Of a stretch of 64,000 bases of DNA, positions 15,891-25,226 are shown in pieces. Where the stretch lies: positions 1,184,001-1,248,000 of the forward strand of contig NZ_CP122960.1 in assembly GCF_029854195.1 (NCBI RefSeq), written 5' to 3'. A program made the translations under genes and the position numbers. Source of the stretch: Amylibacter sp. IMCC11727. Lineage in GTDB: Bacteria; Pseudomonadota; Alphaproteobacteria; Rhodobacterales; Rhodobacteraceae. Below the pieces are notes generated by a model. That model was not told the DNA's origin. It saw nothing but the letters and a program-made list of their open reading frames with translations, and made no database searches. Numbering within the stretch: position 1 is the first letter of the stretch; each line of letters starts with the position of its first letter.

Positions 15891-17318
15891 TTACACCTGC
15901 GATCCGCCTACCGTCAGCCCGCCGATCATCAGGGTTGGTTGGCCCACGCCCACGGGGACCCATTGGCCCTGTTTGCCGCAATTGCCCATGCCCGGATCAA
16001 GGGCCATGTCGTTGCCAATGGCGCGGATGTGTTTGAGGGCAGTTGCTCCGTCACCGATGAGCGTGGCGCCTTTGACGGGTGCGCCGATGACACCGTTTTT
16101 CACGCGGTAAGCTTCTGTGCAAGAAAACACGAATTTGCCGTTGGTGATGTCCACTTGGCCGCCGCCAAAGCCGACGGCGTAGATGCCGTCTTTGAGGTCG
16201 GCGACGATGTCGGTTGGCTCTGTGTCGCCGCCAAGCATGTAAGTGTTGGTCATGCGAGGCATGGGGGCGTGGGCATAGCTTTCGCGCCGACCGTTGCCTG
16301 TTGGGTCTACGCCCATGAGGCGGGCGTTTTGCCGATCTTGCATGTAGCCCACGAGGATGCCGTCTTCGATCAGGGTGTTTTTGCCGCTTTGCGTGCCCTC
16401 ATCATCAAAAGAGATGGAGCCGCGACGATCAGGTATGGTGCCGTCATCCAGCACCGTGACGCCTTTGGCGGCGATTTGTTTGCCCATAAGCCCCGCAAAG
16501 GCAGTGGTTTTCTTGCGGTTGAAATCGCCTTCTAGCCCGTGACCAATGGCTTCGTGTAACAAGATGCCAGGCCAGCCAGGCCCAAGGACCACGTCGAATG
16601 TGCCTGCGGGGGCGGGCTCTGCATCAAGGTTGACGAGGGCAACGCGCAGGGCTTCGCGGGCGTTGGCCTGCCAGTTTGCGGGATCGAGCAGGCTGGTCAA
16701 GCCATAGCGGCCGCCGCCCCCTGATGTGCCGCTTTCACGGCGGCCATCTTGATCAACGATGACAGAGACATTTACGCGAGTCATGGGGCGCACATCGCGA
16801 ACGCGGGTGCCTTCTGGGCGCAGGATCTCTATTTCTTGCAAAGAGGCAGAGATGGAGGCGGTGACTTGGACGACGCGAGGATCAAGGGCGCGGGTGAAGG
16901 CGTCTATTTCGCGCAAAGTATCCACTTTGACGTTGAATTCGGCGTCGGCCATTGGGTCCGCGTCCATGTAAAGACGTTGATTTGTGGCTTGGGGGGCAGG
17001 GGCCATAACACCGCCGCCAGAACCAACGGCAAGACGGGCGGTTTCAGCGGCCCGTTTTAGCGCGGCTTCGGTCAGTTCGGTGGAATGGGCATAGCCCGTT
17101 GTTTCCCCTTTGACGGCGCGCAGGCCAAACCCTTCGGCCGCGTCATAGCTGGCGGTTTTGAGGCGATTGTCGTCAAATAGCAGGGATTCGGAGCGCCGCC
17201 GTTCTAAGAACAGTTCGCCGTCATCTGCCCCGTCTGTGGCGTTGCGCAGGATTTTAAGTGCGGCATTTTCGTCAATTTGCGTATCGAACGGACGAAATGG
17301 GCTTTGATCGGTGGCCAA
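15891..17318 (-). CDS. tldD: Metalloprotease TldD
   Basis: TldD is the metal-binding subunit of the TldD/TldE peptidase, which trims peptides such as microcins and antitoxins. The 475-residue protein has the HEAIGH metal motif (HExxxH) at residues 255-260, followed by GLEGDFNRKK. The C-terminal half contains PRMTNTYMLGGD, DGIYAVGFGGGQVD and FVFSCTEAYRV, as in the family. The partner TldE/PmbA is not in this window. It is divergent from ctaC. Confidence 0.95.
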   Translation of the reverse strand: MATDQSPFRPFDTQIDENAALKILRNATDGADDGELFLERRRSESLLFDDNRLKTASYDAAEGFGLRAVKGETTGYAHSTELTEAALKRAAETARLAVGSGGGVMAPAPQATNQRLYMDADPMADAEFNVKVDTLREIDAFTRALDPRVVQVTASISASLQEIEILRPEGTRVRDVRPMTRVNVSVIVDQDGRRESGTSGGGGRYGLTSLLDPANWQANAREALRVALVNLDAEPAPAGTFDVVLGPGWPGILLHEAIGHGLEGDFNRKKTTAFAGLMGKQIAAKGVTVLDDGTIPDRRGSISFDDEGTQSGKNTLIEDGILVGYMQDRQNARLMGVDPTGNGRRESYAHAPMPRMTNTYMLGGDTEPTDIVADLKDGIYAVGFGGGQVDITNGKFVFSCTEAYRVKNGVIGAPVKGATLIGDGATALKHIRAIGNDMALDPGMGNCGKQGQWVPVGVGQPTLMIGGLTVGGSQV

Positions 17319-17504
17319 AGGGGCGATTCCTTCTATTTGAGGGGTGTGCGAGCGAAAATGCCACGGTATGCGGCAAATAGAACGCTTGTCCTTTAGCCCT
17401 TAATATTGTTTTTAGGGCGCAGTAGACAACAGGGGATTCTGGTGTGCGTTTTGCATGCCATGCCCAAGCGGCGCAACCGCCGCAGTAAGATAGGAATGGA
17501 TCAT

Positions 17505-18410
17505 ATGCGAGCTGTGACCACATTTAACAAAATTGGTGTGACGCTAGCGGGCCTGATGGCTTCGGGTGCGGCATTTGCACAAGACGAAGTTTTGCCAGCT
17601 TTGGAAACTAAGGGTATCCCTGTTCAGGATGGCATTGGGTTCCAAGCACCAGCCACTGAATTGATGCGTGACGTGATCTGGTTGGACACGTTCTTGCTGT
17701 GGATCATCACAATCATTTCCGTGTTTGTTACGATCCTGCTGTTGATTTGTCTCTTCAAGTTCAACGAGAAGCGCAACAAAACACCAGCAACGTTTACACA
17801 TAACTCCGCTTTGGAGGTTGCTTGGACTGTTGTTCCGATCATTATCCTTATCGCGATTATCCCACCGTCCCTGACATTGTTGTTCAAACAGCAGGAAATT
17901 CCTGAAGCGGACGTGACCATCAAAGCAACAGGCAACCAGTGGTACTGGACCCATGAATATGTGGATCATGATTTCGGGTTTGACAGCTTTATGTTGGCCA
18001 AAGACGAACTGGCGGACGCGGGTTACGAACAGGACGAGTATCTGTTGGCAACTGATACAGCGGTAGTTGTACCAACAGGCAAGACCATTGTTGTTCAGGT
18101 TACTGGGTCCGATGTGATCCACGCTTGGACCATCCCAGCGTTCGGCGTGAAGCAAGACGCGGTACCGGGCCGTTTGGCGCAGCTGTGGTTCGAAGTCGAT
18201 GAAGGCAAAGAAGGTATTTACTTTGGCCAGTGCTCAGAGCTGTGCGGTAAAGACCACTCTTACATGCCGATCACTGTGAAAGCCGTGTCCCAAGCGGACT
18301 ACGACGCCTGGTTGGCCGCAGCCAAGGCGGAATACGCCGAAGGCCCAGCAACAGTGAAAGTTGCTGACGCGAACATGACCAAAGTACTGGAAAACGAAGC
18401 AGCAAACTAA
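17505..18410 (+). CDS. ctaC: Cytochrome c oxidase subunit II
   Basis: Subunit II of aa3-type cytochrome oxidase accepts electrons from cytochrome c through the CuA centre. The 301-residue precursor has a signal peptide (residues 1-25, ending SGAAFA), two membrane helices (about 60-85 and 100-122), and a periplasmic cupredoxin domain. CuA ligands are in CSELCGKDH (C243, C247, H251) with the aromatic NQWYWTHEY patch before it. I chose ATG 17505, nine bases after AGGA. ATG 17496 would sit directly on that AGGA. Subunit I is not in the window. Confidence 0.97.
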   Translation: MRAVTTFNKIGVTLAGLMASGAAFAQDEVLPALETKGIPVQDGIGFQAPATELMRDVIWLDTFLLWIITIISVFVTILLLICLFKFNEKRNKTPATFTHNSALEVAWTVVPIIILIAIIPPSLTLLFKQQEIPEADVTIKATGNQWYWTHEYVDHDFGFDSFMLAKDELADAGYEQDEYLLATDTAVVVPTGKTIVVQVTGSDVIHAWTIPAFGVKQDAVPGRLAQLWFEVDEGKEGIYFGQCSELCGKDHSYMPITVKAVSQADYDAWLAAAKAEYAEGPATVKVADANMTKVLENEAAN

Positions 18411-18420
18411 GCTGCTTCGT
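18394..18420 (+). other. Stem-loop across the ctaC stop codon
   Basis: ACGAAGCAGC (18394-18403) and GCTGCTTCGT (18411-18420) form a perfect 10-bp stem, with the ctaC TAA in the loop. No T-run follows and ctaB starts 17 bases later. It is more likely an RNA processing or stability element than a terminator. Confidence 0.4.
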
Positions 18421-18437
18421 CCCCAATCCGAAAGCCA

Positions 18438-19397
18438 ATGGACGATCCCATGAGCGACGCAACTGCAAATGATTATGGCGATGACAGCCAGTTCGAAGAC
18501 TACTTCGCACTGCTGAAGCCACGTGTCATGTCGTTGGTGGTGTTCACGGCGGCGGTTGGGTTGTTGGTGGCCCCTGTTGGGGTCAACCCTGTGATTGGGT
18601 TTGCATCCATTCTGTTTATCGCATTGGGCGCTGGTGCATCTGGTGCGCTGAACATGTGGTGGGATGCCGATATCGACGCGATCATGAAGCGCACAGTGAA
18701 ACGCCCTGTGCCTGATGGGCGCGTGACACCCAAGAATGCAATGATCGTCGGCTTGTGGTTGTCTGTGATTGCTGTTGGCATGCTCGCGCTGACGGCAAAC
18801 TGGTTTGCTGCGGCGCTGTTGGCGTTCACCATCTTCTTTTACGCGGTGATTTACACCATGTGGCTGAAACGCTGGACCCCGCAAAACATCGTGATTGGTG
18901 GCGCGGCTGGTGCGTTCCCTCCGATGGTGGGGTGGGCCGTGGCGACAGGTGGCGTGTCTGTTGAAAGCGTGGCGATGTTCATGCTGATCTTTATCTGGAC
19001 ACCGCCGCATTTCTGGGCGCTGAGCCTGTTTATGAATGATGATTACACCAAAGCAGGCGTGCCGATGCTGACCGTGACCCATGGCACACGCGTGACGCGC
19101 AACAACATTCTTGGCTATACGGTTGTGTTGTTTGTTGTGGCCATTGCCACAGCCTTTACAGGCATTGGTGGACCGATTTATCTGGCAACGGCCCTGATCC
19201 TGAATGTGATGTTCCTGATGGGTGCGGTGAAGTTGTGGAAGCGCACGGATGCTGATGCGGATGGGGATGAATACGGTGCAGAGCGTAAGTTTTTCCGCCT
19301 GTCGCTGGTGTATCTGTTCGCGAGCTTTGCTGCCCTGTTGGGCGATGCGGCGCTACGCAAATTTGATTTGCTGAACGCATGGCCGGTGGTGATCTGA
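18438..19397 (+). CDS. ctaB: Protoheme IX farnesyltransferase (heme O synthase)
   Basis: CtaB is the UbiA-type membrane enzyme that farnesylates heme B to heme O for the oxidase. The 319-residue protein has about nine helices. The prenyl diphosphate motif NMWWDADIDAIMKRT is near 70-85. The second motif IWTPPHFWALSLFMNDDY is near 182-199. The start may be ATG 18438 or ATG 18450, and neither has a strong ribosome-binding site. The stop overlaps the next start. Confidence 0.96.
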   Translation: MDDPMSDATANDYGDDSQFEDYFALLKPRVMSLVVFTAAVGLLVAPVGVNPVIGFASILFIALGAGASGALNMWWDADIDAIMKRTVKRPVPDGRVTPKNAMIVGLWLSVIAVGMLALTANWFAAALLAFTIFFYAVIYTMWLKRWTPQNIVIGGAAGAFPPMVGWAVATGGVSVESVAMFMLIFIWTPPHFWALSLFMNDDYTKAGVPMLTVTHGTRVTRNNILGYTVVLFVVAIATAFTGIGGPIYLATALILNVMFLMGAVKLWKRTDADADGDEYGAERKFFRLSLVYLFASFAALLGDAALRKFDLLNAWPVVI

Positions 19398-19603
19398 TGG
19401 CGATTAAAGCGGAACATCCTTTGCATGGGCGGCGCAAGCGATCCAACATGTTGTTGGGCGTTGTGCTGGGTGGTTTTGTCGCCTTGGTCTTTGCCATTAC
19501 AGTTGCGAAGATGATGAACGGGCACAGCATGGAAGCGTTCGATCACACGACACGCTATAGTATTGAGCCGAAAACAGACACAAACGAAGGGGCAAGCGAA
19601 TGA
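19397..19603 (+). CDS. Small single-helix protein of the oxidase cluster (CoxF-like)
   Basis: This 68-residue protein has a basic cytoplasmic start (HPLHGRRKRSNM), one membrane helix at about residues 19-38, and a polar tail. It sits between ctaB and ctaG with overlaps at both ends (TGATG, ATGA). Small proteins in this slot are called CoxF in rhodobacteria, though their role in assembly is poorly defined. The identification is by place and topology only. Confidence 0.75.
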   Translation: MAIKAEHPLHGRRKRSNMLLGVVLGGFVALVFAITVAKMMNGHSMEAFDHTTRYSIEPKTDTNEGASE

Positions 19604-20187
19604 GCAATCAGGCAAAACCGCAAAACCGTTCCTTGGTGTTTAAACTGGTCACTTTGGTGTCTTGTATGCTGGCTTTGTCGTTTGCGTCTGTGCCGCTGTA
19701 TGACTGGTTTTGCCGCGTGACTGGGTGGGGTGGGGTGACGAACGTTGCATCTGGCCCAAGTGCAACCGTGTTGGATCAGACCGTAAACATCCGCTTTGAC
19801 GGATCGCTAGAACGCGGCATGCCATGGACGTTCAAGCCCGTTGTGCGCGAAATGGAAATCAAGATCGGGGAAACAGGATTGGCGTTTTATGAGGCGCATA
19901 ATCCAACAGATAAACCGATTGCTGGCACAGCCAGTTTCAACGTGTACCCGTATTCAACGGGGACATATTTCAACAAGATTGCCTGTTTCTGTTTTGAAAT
20001 GCAGGTGCTGCAACCAGGTGAAACTGTGCAGATGCCCGTGACTTTCTTTGTTGACCCTGACATGTTGAACGATAAAGAAGCAAAATACGCAAAGACGATT
20101 ACATTGAGCTATACGTTCCATGTGACGGATTTGCCCGAAGACGAAGTATCCGCGTTGTCTGACGACACGGATGCGCAAGTAAACTAA
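19600..20187 (+). CDS. ctaG: Cytochrome c oxidase assembly protein CtaG (Cox11)
   Basis: Cox11/CtaG delivers copper to the CuB site of subunit I. The 195-residue protein has one N-terminal membrane helix (about 15-36) with YDWFCRVTGWGG after it. The periplasmic immunoglobulin-like domain carries the copper motif CFCFEMQVLQPGE near 127-139. The last segment is acidic. It starts inside the end of the preceding small gene. Confidence 0.96.
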   Translation: MSNQAKPQNRSLVFKLVTLVSCMLALSFASVPLYDWFCRVTGWGGVTNVASGPSATVLDQTVNIRFDGSLERGMPWTFKPVVREMEIKIGETGLAFYEAHNPTDKPIAGTASFNVYPYSTGTYFNKIACFCFEMQVLQPGETVQMPVTFFVDPDMLNDKEAKYAKTITLSYTFHVTDLPEDEVSALSDDTDAQVN

Positions 20188-20216
20188 GAAGAATGCGATA
20201 ATAGGGACGAACCACC

Positions 20217-21020
20217 ATGGCGCATGAAAAAAACCACGACTACCACATTTTGCCGCCGAGCATCTGGCCGCTGTTTGGCGCGTTGAGCGCATTTGTTCTG
20301 CTGTCTGGCGGGATCTGGTACATGAAAGACCACTCCATGCCATGGATGCTGTTGATCGGCTTTGTCATGGTGCTTTACACCATGTTTGCTTGGTGGTCCG
20401 AGGTTGTAGATGAATCCCATGTTGGCGATCACACACCGGTTGTTGTGATCGGTCTGCGGTATGGAGTGATCATGTTCATCATGTCCGAAGCCATGTTCTT
20501 TGTGGCGTGGTTCTGGTCCTTCTTTAAGCATGCACTGTATCCGATGGGCCCAGATAGCCCAGCCATTGATGGTGTTTGGCCACCTGCAGGGATTGAAACC
20601 TTTGACCCATGGCATTTGCCGCTGATCAACACACTGATCCTGTTGTGTTCTGGCTGTTTGGCCACTTGGGCGCACCATGCGATTGCACATGACAACGACC
20701 GTGAAGGCCTCAAAAAGGGTCTGTGGGGCGCGGTGATCTTGGGCGTCATCTTTACGATTTTCCAAGCCTATGAGTACAGCCACGCGGCGTTTGGCTTTGC
20801 TGGAAACATTTATGGCGCGAACTTCTTTATGGCGACGGGTTTCCACGGTTTCCACGTTGTGATCGGGACTATCTTCCTCGCGGTGTGTCTGATCCGTGCC
20901 TACAAAGGCCACTTTACACCAGAGCGTCATGTTGGGTTCGAAGCGGCTGCTTGGTACTGGCACTTTGTGGATGTGGTTTGGTTGTTCTTGTTTGCAGCCG
21001 TGTACATCTGGGGTGGCTAA
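20217..21020 (+). CDS. ctaE: Cytochrome c oxidase subunit III
   Basis: Subunit III stabilises the aa3 oxidase core. The 267-residue protein has about seven helices. Family motifs are HDYHILPPSIWP at the start, EAMFFVAWFWSFFKHAL near 87-103, AHHAI and GFHGFHVVIGT, and the ending HFVDVVWLFLFAAVYIWGG. It follows ctaG by 29 bases. Confidence 0.97.
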   Translation: MAHEKNHDYHILPPSIWPLFGALSAFVLLSGGIWYMKDHSMPWMLLIGFVMVLYTMFAWWSEVVDESHVGDHTPVVVIGLRYGVIMFIMSEAMFFVAWFWSFFKHALYPMGPDSPAIDGVWPPAGIETFDPWHLPLINTLILLCSGCLATWAHHAIAHDNDREGLKKGLWGAVILGVIFTIFQAYEYSHAAFGFAGNIYGANFFMATGFHGFHVVIGTIFLAVCLIRAYKGHFTPERHVGFEAAAWYWHFVDVVWLFLFAAVYIWGG

Positions 21021-21065
21021 GGCCAGCCGCCTGTCACGGTTCTGACAGGGATAAGAGTTTAGGGG

Positions 21066-21096
21066 AGCGCGGGCTGAAGGGTTCGCGCTTTTCCTT
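21066..21096 (+). terminator. Possible terminator after ctaE
   Basis: AGCGCG (21066-21071) pairs with CGCGCT (21084-21089), followed by the T-rich stretch TTTTCCTTTT. A second weaker stem, CCTGTCA/TGACAGG, is at 21030-21049. Partial readthrough into the SURF1 gene is possible. Confidence 0.4.
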
Positions 21097-21130
21097 TTGC
21101 GGGGCTGCATTTGGTGGCCGCATCTGATTT

Positions 21131-21153
21131 GAGTATTTGGAGACCAAAGAAAC
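21131..21153 (+). repeat. GAGTATTT...AAGAAA intergenic element before the SURF1 gene
   Basis: GAGTATTT at 21131-21138 is followed by GGAGACCAAAGAAAC, ending right at the start codon. It is one of four similar elements in the window (7325, 32601, 48589). In this copy and at 32601 it occupies the ribosome-binding position. Confidence 0.5.
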
Positions 21154-21879
21154 ATGACTGTTCGAATGATCTTGCCGCTGTTGTTTGGTGTTGTGGGCGT
21201 TGCAGTTTTGTTGTGGCTGGGGTTTTGGCAGCTGGATCGGTTGGCGTGGAAAGAAGAGCGTCTGGCCGTGATTGCGGCCAAGATAGCCGCAACGCCCGAG
21301 CCGTTGATTGACCATTTCAAATCTACCGCGCCAAAATCTGAAACGAATTACACGCGGGTAAAATTCGAAGGCGTGCTGACCGACAAAGAGGCGCATGTTT
21401 TGACATCGGTGAAGTATTCAGGCCCTGGCAGCCAATCAGGACCTGGGTTTCGGGTGCTAAAAGAGGTGGTTTGGAACGGTAAGAACTTTCTGCTTGATCT
21501 GGGGTTTGTGCCAGAGGCGCAAAAGAACGATCCGCGGGCCACGGGACCCGTGCGGGTGATTGGCAACATCCTTGACCCTGATGATTATGATGCTTCGTTC
21601 ACCCCTGACCCCGATTTGGAGGCGAACATCTGGTTCGCGCGGTATTTGCCACAGATGGCCCAAGAGCTGGAGGTTCTGCCGTTTATGGTGGTGGTGGAAC
21701 AGGCAGAGGTGCTTAAAGATGACGTTTGGGTTCCATTTGATGACGTAACCCCGTTGCCCGTGTCGGTGAATATCCCTAATGATCACCGCGAGTATGCAAT
21801 CACGTGGTTCTCACTTGCGTTCGTGTGGTTCGGGATGACCTGTTACCTGTTGTGGCGCATTCGGCAAAAAACGGTTTAA
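21154..21879 (+). CDS. SURF1 family oxidase assembly protein
   Basis: SURF1 proteins help insert heme a into subunit I. The 241-residue protein has a helix at each end (about 5-25 and 215-235), flanking a periplasmic domain. Family features are LGFWQLDRLAWKEERLA after the first helix, a VLLDLGFVP-like strand (FLLDLGFVP), NDHREYAITWFSLA near the second helix, and YLLWR at the end. It sits between ctaE and thrC. Confidence 0.93.
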   Translation: MTVRMILPLLFGVVGVAVLLWLGFWQLDRLAWKEERLAVIAAKIAATPEPLIDHFKSTAPKSETNYTRVKFEGVLTDKEAHVLTSVKYSGPGSQSGPGFRVLKEVVWNGKNFLLDLGFVPEAQKNDPRATGPVRVIGNILDPDDYDASFTPDPDLEANIWFARYLPQMAQELEVLPFMVVVEQAEVLKDDVWVPFDDVTPLPVSVNIPNDHREYAITWFSLAFVWFGMTCYLLWRIRQKTV

Positions 21880-21882
21880 GCG

Positions 21883-23271
21883 ATGAAATATATCTCTACT
21901 CGTGGGCAAGCGCCCGAGCTGACATTTGAAGAGGCGATGCTGACAGGGTTGGCGCGCGATGGCGGGTTGTATGTGCCGTCCGAGTGGCCAACGTTAAGCC
22001 GCGAACAGATTGCTGGGTTTGCGGGTAAACCCTACGCGGATGTGGCGTTTGAGGTGATGAAGCCGTTTGTGGGCGATACGTTCACGGATGCGGAGTTCCG
22101 CGAGATTATCGGCAAAGCCTATAGCAGCTTTGCGCATGATGCAGTGTGTCCCGTGAAGCAATTGGATAGCAATCATTTCCTGCTTGAGCTGTTCCACGGG
22201 CCGACGCTGGCGTTCAAAGATGTGGCGATGCAGTTGATTGGTCAGATGTTTGAAGTGGCGCTGAAGCGCAGTGGCAAGCGGGTGACGATTGTTGGGGCCA
22301 CATCGGGGGATACTGGGTCTGCGGCGATTGAAGCGTTTCGAGGCTTGGACGCGGTGGATGTGTTTATCATGTACCCCCATGGCCGCGTGAGTGAGGTGCA
22401 GCGGCGCCAGATGACAACGCCTGTAGAAGACAACGTTCATGCGCTGGCGGTCGATGGGGATTTTGATACCTGTCAGGCGTTGCTGAAAGACATGTTCAAC
22501 GATTTTGAGTTCCGCGATGGTGTGAAGCTGGCGGGTGTGAATTCCATCAACTGGGCGCGGGTTTTGGCGCAGGTGGTGTATTATTTCACGTCTGCCATTG
22601 CCATTGGTGCGCCTGAGCGGAAGGTTTCGTTTTCTGTACCGACGGGGAATTTTGGTGATGTGTTTGCAGGCTATGTGGCGAAACGCATGGGGTTGCCGAT
22701 TGAACGATTGGTGATTGCGACGAACCAGAATGACATCCTGCATCGCACGTTACAGACGGGGGATCACACCAAGACGGGTGTGGAGCCGTCGATCAGCCCG
22801 TCGATGGATATTCAGGTGTCGTCAAACTATGAACGGTTGGTGTTTGATCTGTATGACCGCGAAGGCAGTGCGGTGGCGCAGTTGTTTGAGCAGTTGAAAG
22901 ATGTTGGATCGTTCAAACTGTCCCAAGGGGCGCTGAGCCGAATGGCGGATGAGTTTGAATCTGGGCGGGTGGCCGAGGATGAAACATCTGCGGCGATTGC
23001 GGATTTCCACAAGCGCACAGGCGAAGTGTTGTGCCCGCATTCTGCTATTGGGGCCAAGATTGGCGATGAGATGGTTGGCGATGTGGCGATGATTACGCTC
23101 GCCACCGCGCATCCTGCCAAGTTTCCAGCTGCTGTAGAAGCCGCCTGTGGGGTGAACCCACCCCTGCCACCGCATATGGCGGATTTGTTTGAACGGGATG
23201 AGCGCGTCACGCGCGTTGCGGGTGATTTGGCGGCAGTAGAGGCCGTTATTCGAGAAGGAATACGTGGTTGA
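21883..23271 (+). CDS. thrC: Threonine synthase
   Basis: ThrC converts O-phosphohomoserine to threonine using pyridoxal phosphate. The 462-residue length matches the long form. The N-terminal motif YISTRGQAPELTFEEAM is typical. The PLP lysine is K112 in GPTLAFKDVAMQ. The cofactor phosphate loop is in GATSGDTGSAAIEAFRG. It continues with SVPTGNFGDVFAGY. The stop overlaps the TTG start of the peptidase gene. Confidence 0.97.
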   Translation: MKYISTRGQAPELTFEEAMLTGLARDGGLYVPSEWPTLSREQIAGFAGKPYADVAFEVMKPFVGDTFTDAEFREIIGKAYSSFAHDAVCPVKQLDSNHFLLELFHGPTLAFKDVAMQLIGQMFEVALKRSGKRVTIVGATSGDTGSAAIEAFRGLDAVDVFIMYPHGRVSEVQRRQMTTPVEDNVHALAVDGDFDTCQALLKDMFNDFEFRDGVKLAGVNSINWARVLAQVVYYFTSAIAIGAPERKVSFSVPTGNFGDVFAGYVAKRMGLPIERLVIATNQNDILHRTLQTGDHTKTGVEPSISPSMDIQVSSNYERLVFDLYDREGSAVAQLFEQLKDVGSFKLSQGALSRMADEFESGRVAEDETSAAIADFHKRTGEVLCPHSAIGAKIGDEMVGDVAMITLATAHPAKFPAAVEAACGVNPPLPPHMADLFERDERVTRVAGDLAAVEAVIREGIRG

Positions 23272-24530
23272 GCGTACAGATACACACATTATCCAACGGG
23301 TTTCGCGTTGTAACGGAACATATGCCAGGGCTGAAATCAGCAAGCCTTGGGATCTGGGTTGGGGCCGGTGGCCGGCACGAGCGGCCAGAGCAAAACGGCA
23401 TCGCGCACTTCCTTGAACATATGGCGTTTAAGGGTACGAAAAAGCGGAATGCGTTGCAGATTGCCGAGGCGATTGAAGATGTGGGTGGGTACATCAACGC
23501 CTACACCAGTCGCGAGATGACGGCCTATTACGTGCGCGTGCTGGAGCCTGATGTGCCGCTGGCTATGGATGTGATTAGCGATATTGTGCTGAATTCTGTG
23601 TTTGATCCTGCGGAAGTGGAAATCGAGCGCGGTGTGATCCTGTCTGAGATTGGGCAATCGCTCGACACGCCAGACGATGTGATTTTCGATTGGCTGCAAG
23701 AGGTGTCTTATCCTGATCAACCGCTGGGGCGGACGATTTTGGGACCCGAGGAGCGGGTTCGGTCGTTCACGCGCGACGATTTGCAGGCGTTTGTGGCCGA
23801 ACAATACACGCCCGATCAGATGGTTTTGTCGGCGGCGGGTGCGGTGGATCACGATCAACTGGTGAAAATGGCCGAAGCCGCGTTTGGCGGATTGCAGCGG
23901 CGCGATGCGCGGGTTTTGCAGCCCGCCCTTTACAGTGGTGGAGAGCATCGGGTGGTAAAAGATCTGGAGCAGGCGCATTTTGCCATGGCGTTTGAAACGG
24001 CGAGTTATCGCGATGATGAGATTTACACGGCGCAGGTGTTTTCACTGGCGCTGGGTGGTGGCATGTCGTCCCGCTTGTTCCAAGAGGTGCGGGAAAAACG
24101 TGGGCTGTGTTACACGATTTATGCGCAAGCGGGGGCCTATGCCGATACGGGCAGTCTGACCATTTATGCCGGCACGTCTGGAACAGATGTGGCGGAATTG
24201 TCCACACTGTGCATTGATGAATTGCGCCGTGCGGCGGATGACATGTCAGAGGCCGAGGTGAACCGCGCGCGCGTTCAGATGAAAGCGGGCATGTTAATGG
24301 GGCTGGAAAGCCCATCGTCGCGCTGTGAACGGTTGGCGCGGATGGTGATGATTTGGGGGCGTGTTCCATCGCTTGATGAAGTTGTGGCCAAGATTGACAA
24401 TGTGAACACAAGCGGCGTGGCGGAGTATGCGGCGCGGTTGTGTGCCAAAGGTATGCCGTCGCTCGCACTTTACGGGCCAGTTTCTGAAGCCCCTGACGTT
24501 GGCATTTTGGCGGAGCGTTTGGCCGCGTAA
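23268..24530 (+). CDS. M16 family zinc peptidase (processing-peptidase type)
   Basis: The 420-residue protein has the inverted zinc motif HFLEH (H47, E50, H51) with the downstream Glu region EIERGVILSEIGQ, so it should be catalytically active. The second domain has GGGMSSRLFQEVREKRGLCY, typical of the bacterial relatives of mitochondrial processing peptidase. It starts at TTG 23268, overlapping the thrC stop, with AAGGAA seven bases upstream. No other start fits. Its substrate is unknown. Confidence 0.94.
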   Translation: MSVQIHTLSNGFRVVTEHMPGLKSASLGIWVGAGGRHERPEQNGIAHFLEHMAFKGTKKRNALQIAEAIEDVGGYINAYTSREMTAYYVRVLEPDVPLAMDVISDIVLNSVFDPAEVEIERGVILSEIGQSLDTPDDVIFDWLQEVSYPDQPLGRTILGPEERVRSFTRDDLQAFVAEQYTPDQMVLSAAGAVDHDQLVKMAEAAFGGLQRRDARVLQPALYSGGEHRVVKDLEQAHFAMAFETASYRDDEIYTAQVFSLALGGGMSSRLFQEVREKRGLCYTIYAQAGAYADTGSLTIYAGTSGTDVAELSTLCIDELRRAADDMSEAEVNRARVQMKAGMLMGLESPSSRCERLARMVMIWGRVPSLDEVVAKIDNVNTSGVAEYAARLCAKGMPSLALYGPVSEAPDVGILAERLAA

Positions 24531-24533
24531 ATC

Positions 24534-25226
24534 GTGACATTGCGTTTTGAACATGTGTCCCTTTCGATAGAGGGGCGGGCGGTAATTGGGCCCATTTCAC
24601 TGTCCCTGAGCGAGCGGCGCATTGGCGTTGTTGGCGTGAACGGTGCAGGGAAATCCAGTTTTATGCGGTTGATGGCAGGGTTGGTGAAGCCCGATGTGGG
24701 CCGTGTATTGCTGGATGGGGCAGATGTTTATGCGGATCGCAAAGCGGCACTGCGCGGCATTGGGGTGATTTTTCAAAACCCAGATCATCAAATTTTATTT
24801 CCCACTGTGATCGAAGAAATGGCGTTTGGATTGCAGCAGATGGGCGCGGATAAAGCATCGGCGCAGGACCAGGCCCGTGCGGTATTGCGGGATCATGGAC
24901 GAGATACGTGGGCAGAGCGGAATTGTCACACGCTGTCAGGGGGGCAGCGGCATTTTCTGTGCCTTATGGCCGTGCTGGCGATGGCACCGTCAATGATTGT
25001 GTTTGATGAACCCTACGCAGGGCTGGATATCCCAACATCGGCGCAGTTACATCGCGCGATTGAAGCTCTGGATCAGCAAGTGGTGATGATTACGCATGAT
25101 CCCCGATTGCTCGATGGGTTTGATCGGGTGATTTGGCTGGATGCTGGCAACATCGCTCAGGATGGGCCACCTGCGGAAGTGTTGCCTGTATTTGAACGCG
25201 AAATGGCGCGGCGGGCAGCATGTTAG
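24534..25226 (+). CDS. bioM: Biotin ECF transporter ATPase BioM
   Basis: BioM powers the energy-coupling-factor biotin importer. In the 230-residue protein the Walker A loop GVNGAGKSS is at 34-42, the Q-loop is in IFQNPDHQILFPTV, the signature is LSGGQRHFL, Walker B is MIVFDEPYAGLD, and the switch histidine is in MITHD. The start is GTG 24534, three bases after the preceding stop. It overlaps bioN by seven bases. Confidence 0.93.
   Translation: MTLRFEHVSLSIEGRAVIGPISLSLSERRIGVVGVNGAGKSSFMRLMAGLVKPDVGRVLLDGADVYADRKAALRGIGVIFQNPDHQILFPTVIEEMAFGLQQMGADKASAQDQARAVLRDHGRDTWAERNCHTLSGGQRHFLCLMAVLAMAPSMIVFDEPYAGLDIPTSAQLHRAIEALDQQVVMITHDPRLLDGFDRVIWLDAGNIAQDGPPAEVLPVFEREMARRAAC

Noticed and set aside
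20184..21320. Minus-strand open frame (378 codons) over ctaE
   Set aside because: It is antisense to a certain gene and its composition (His, Gln, Arg runs) is not protein-like.
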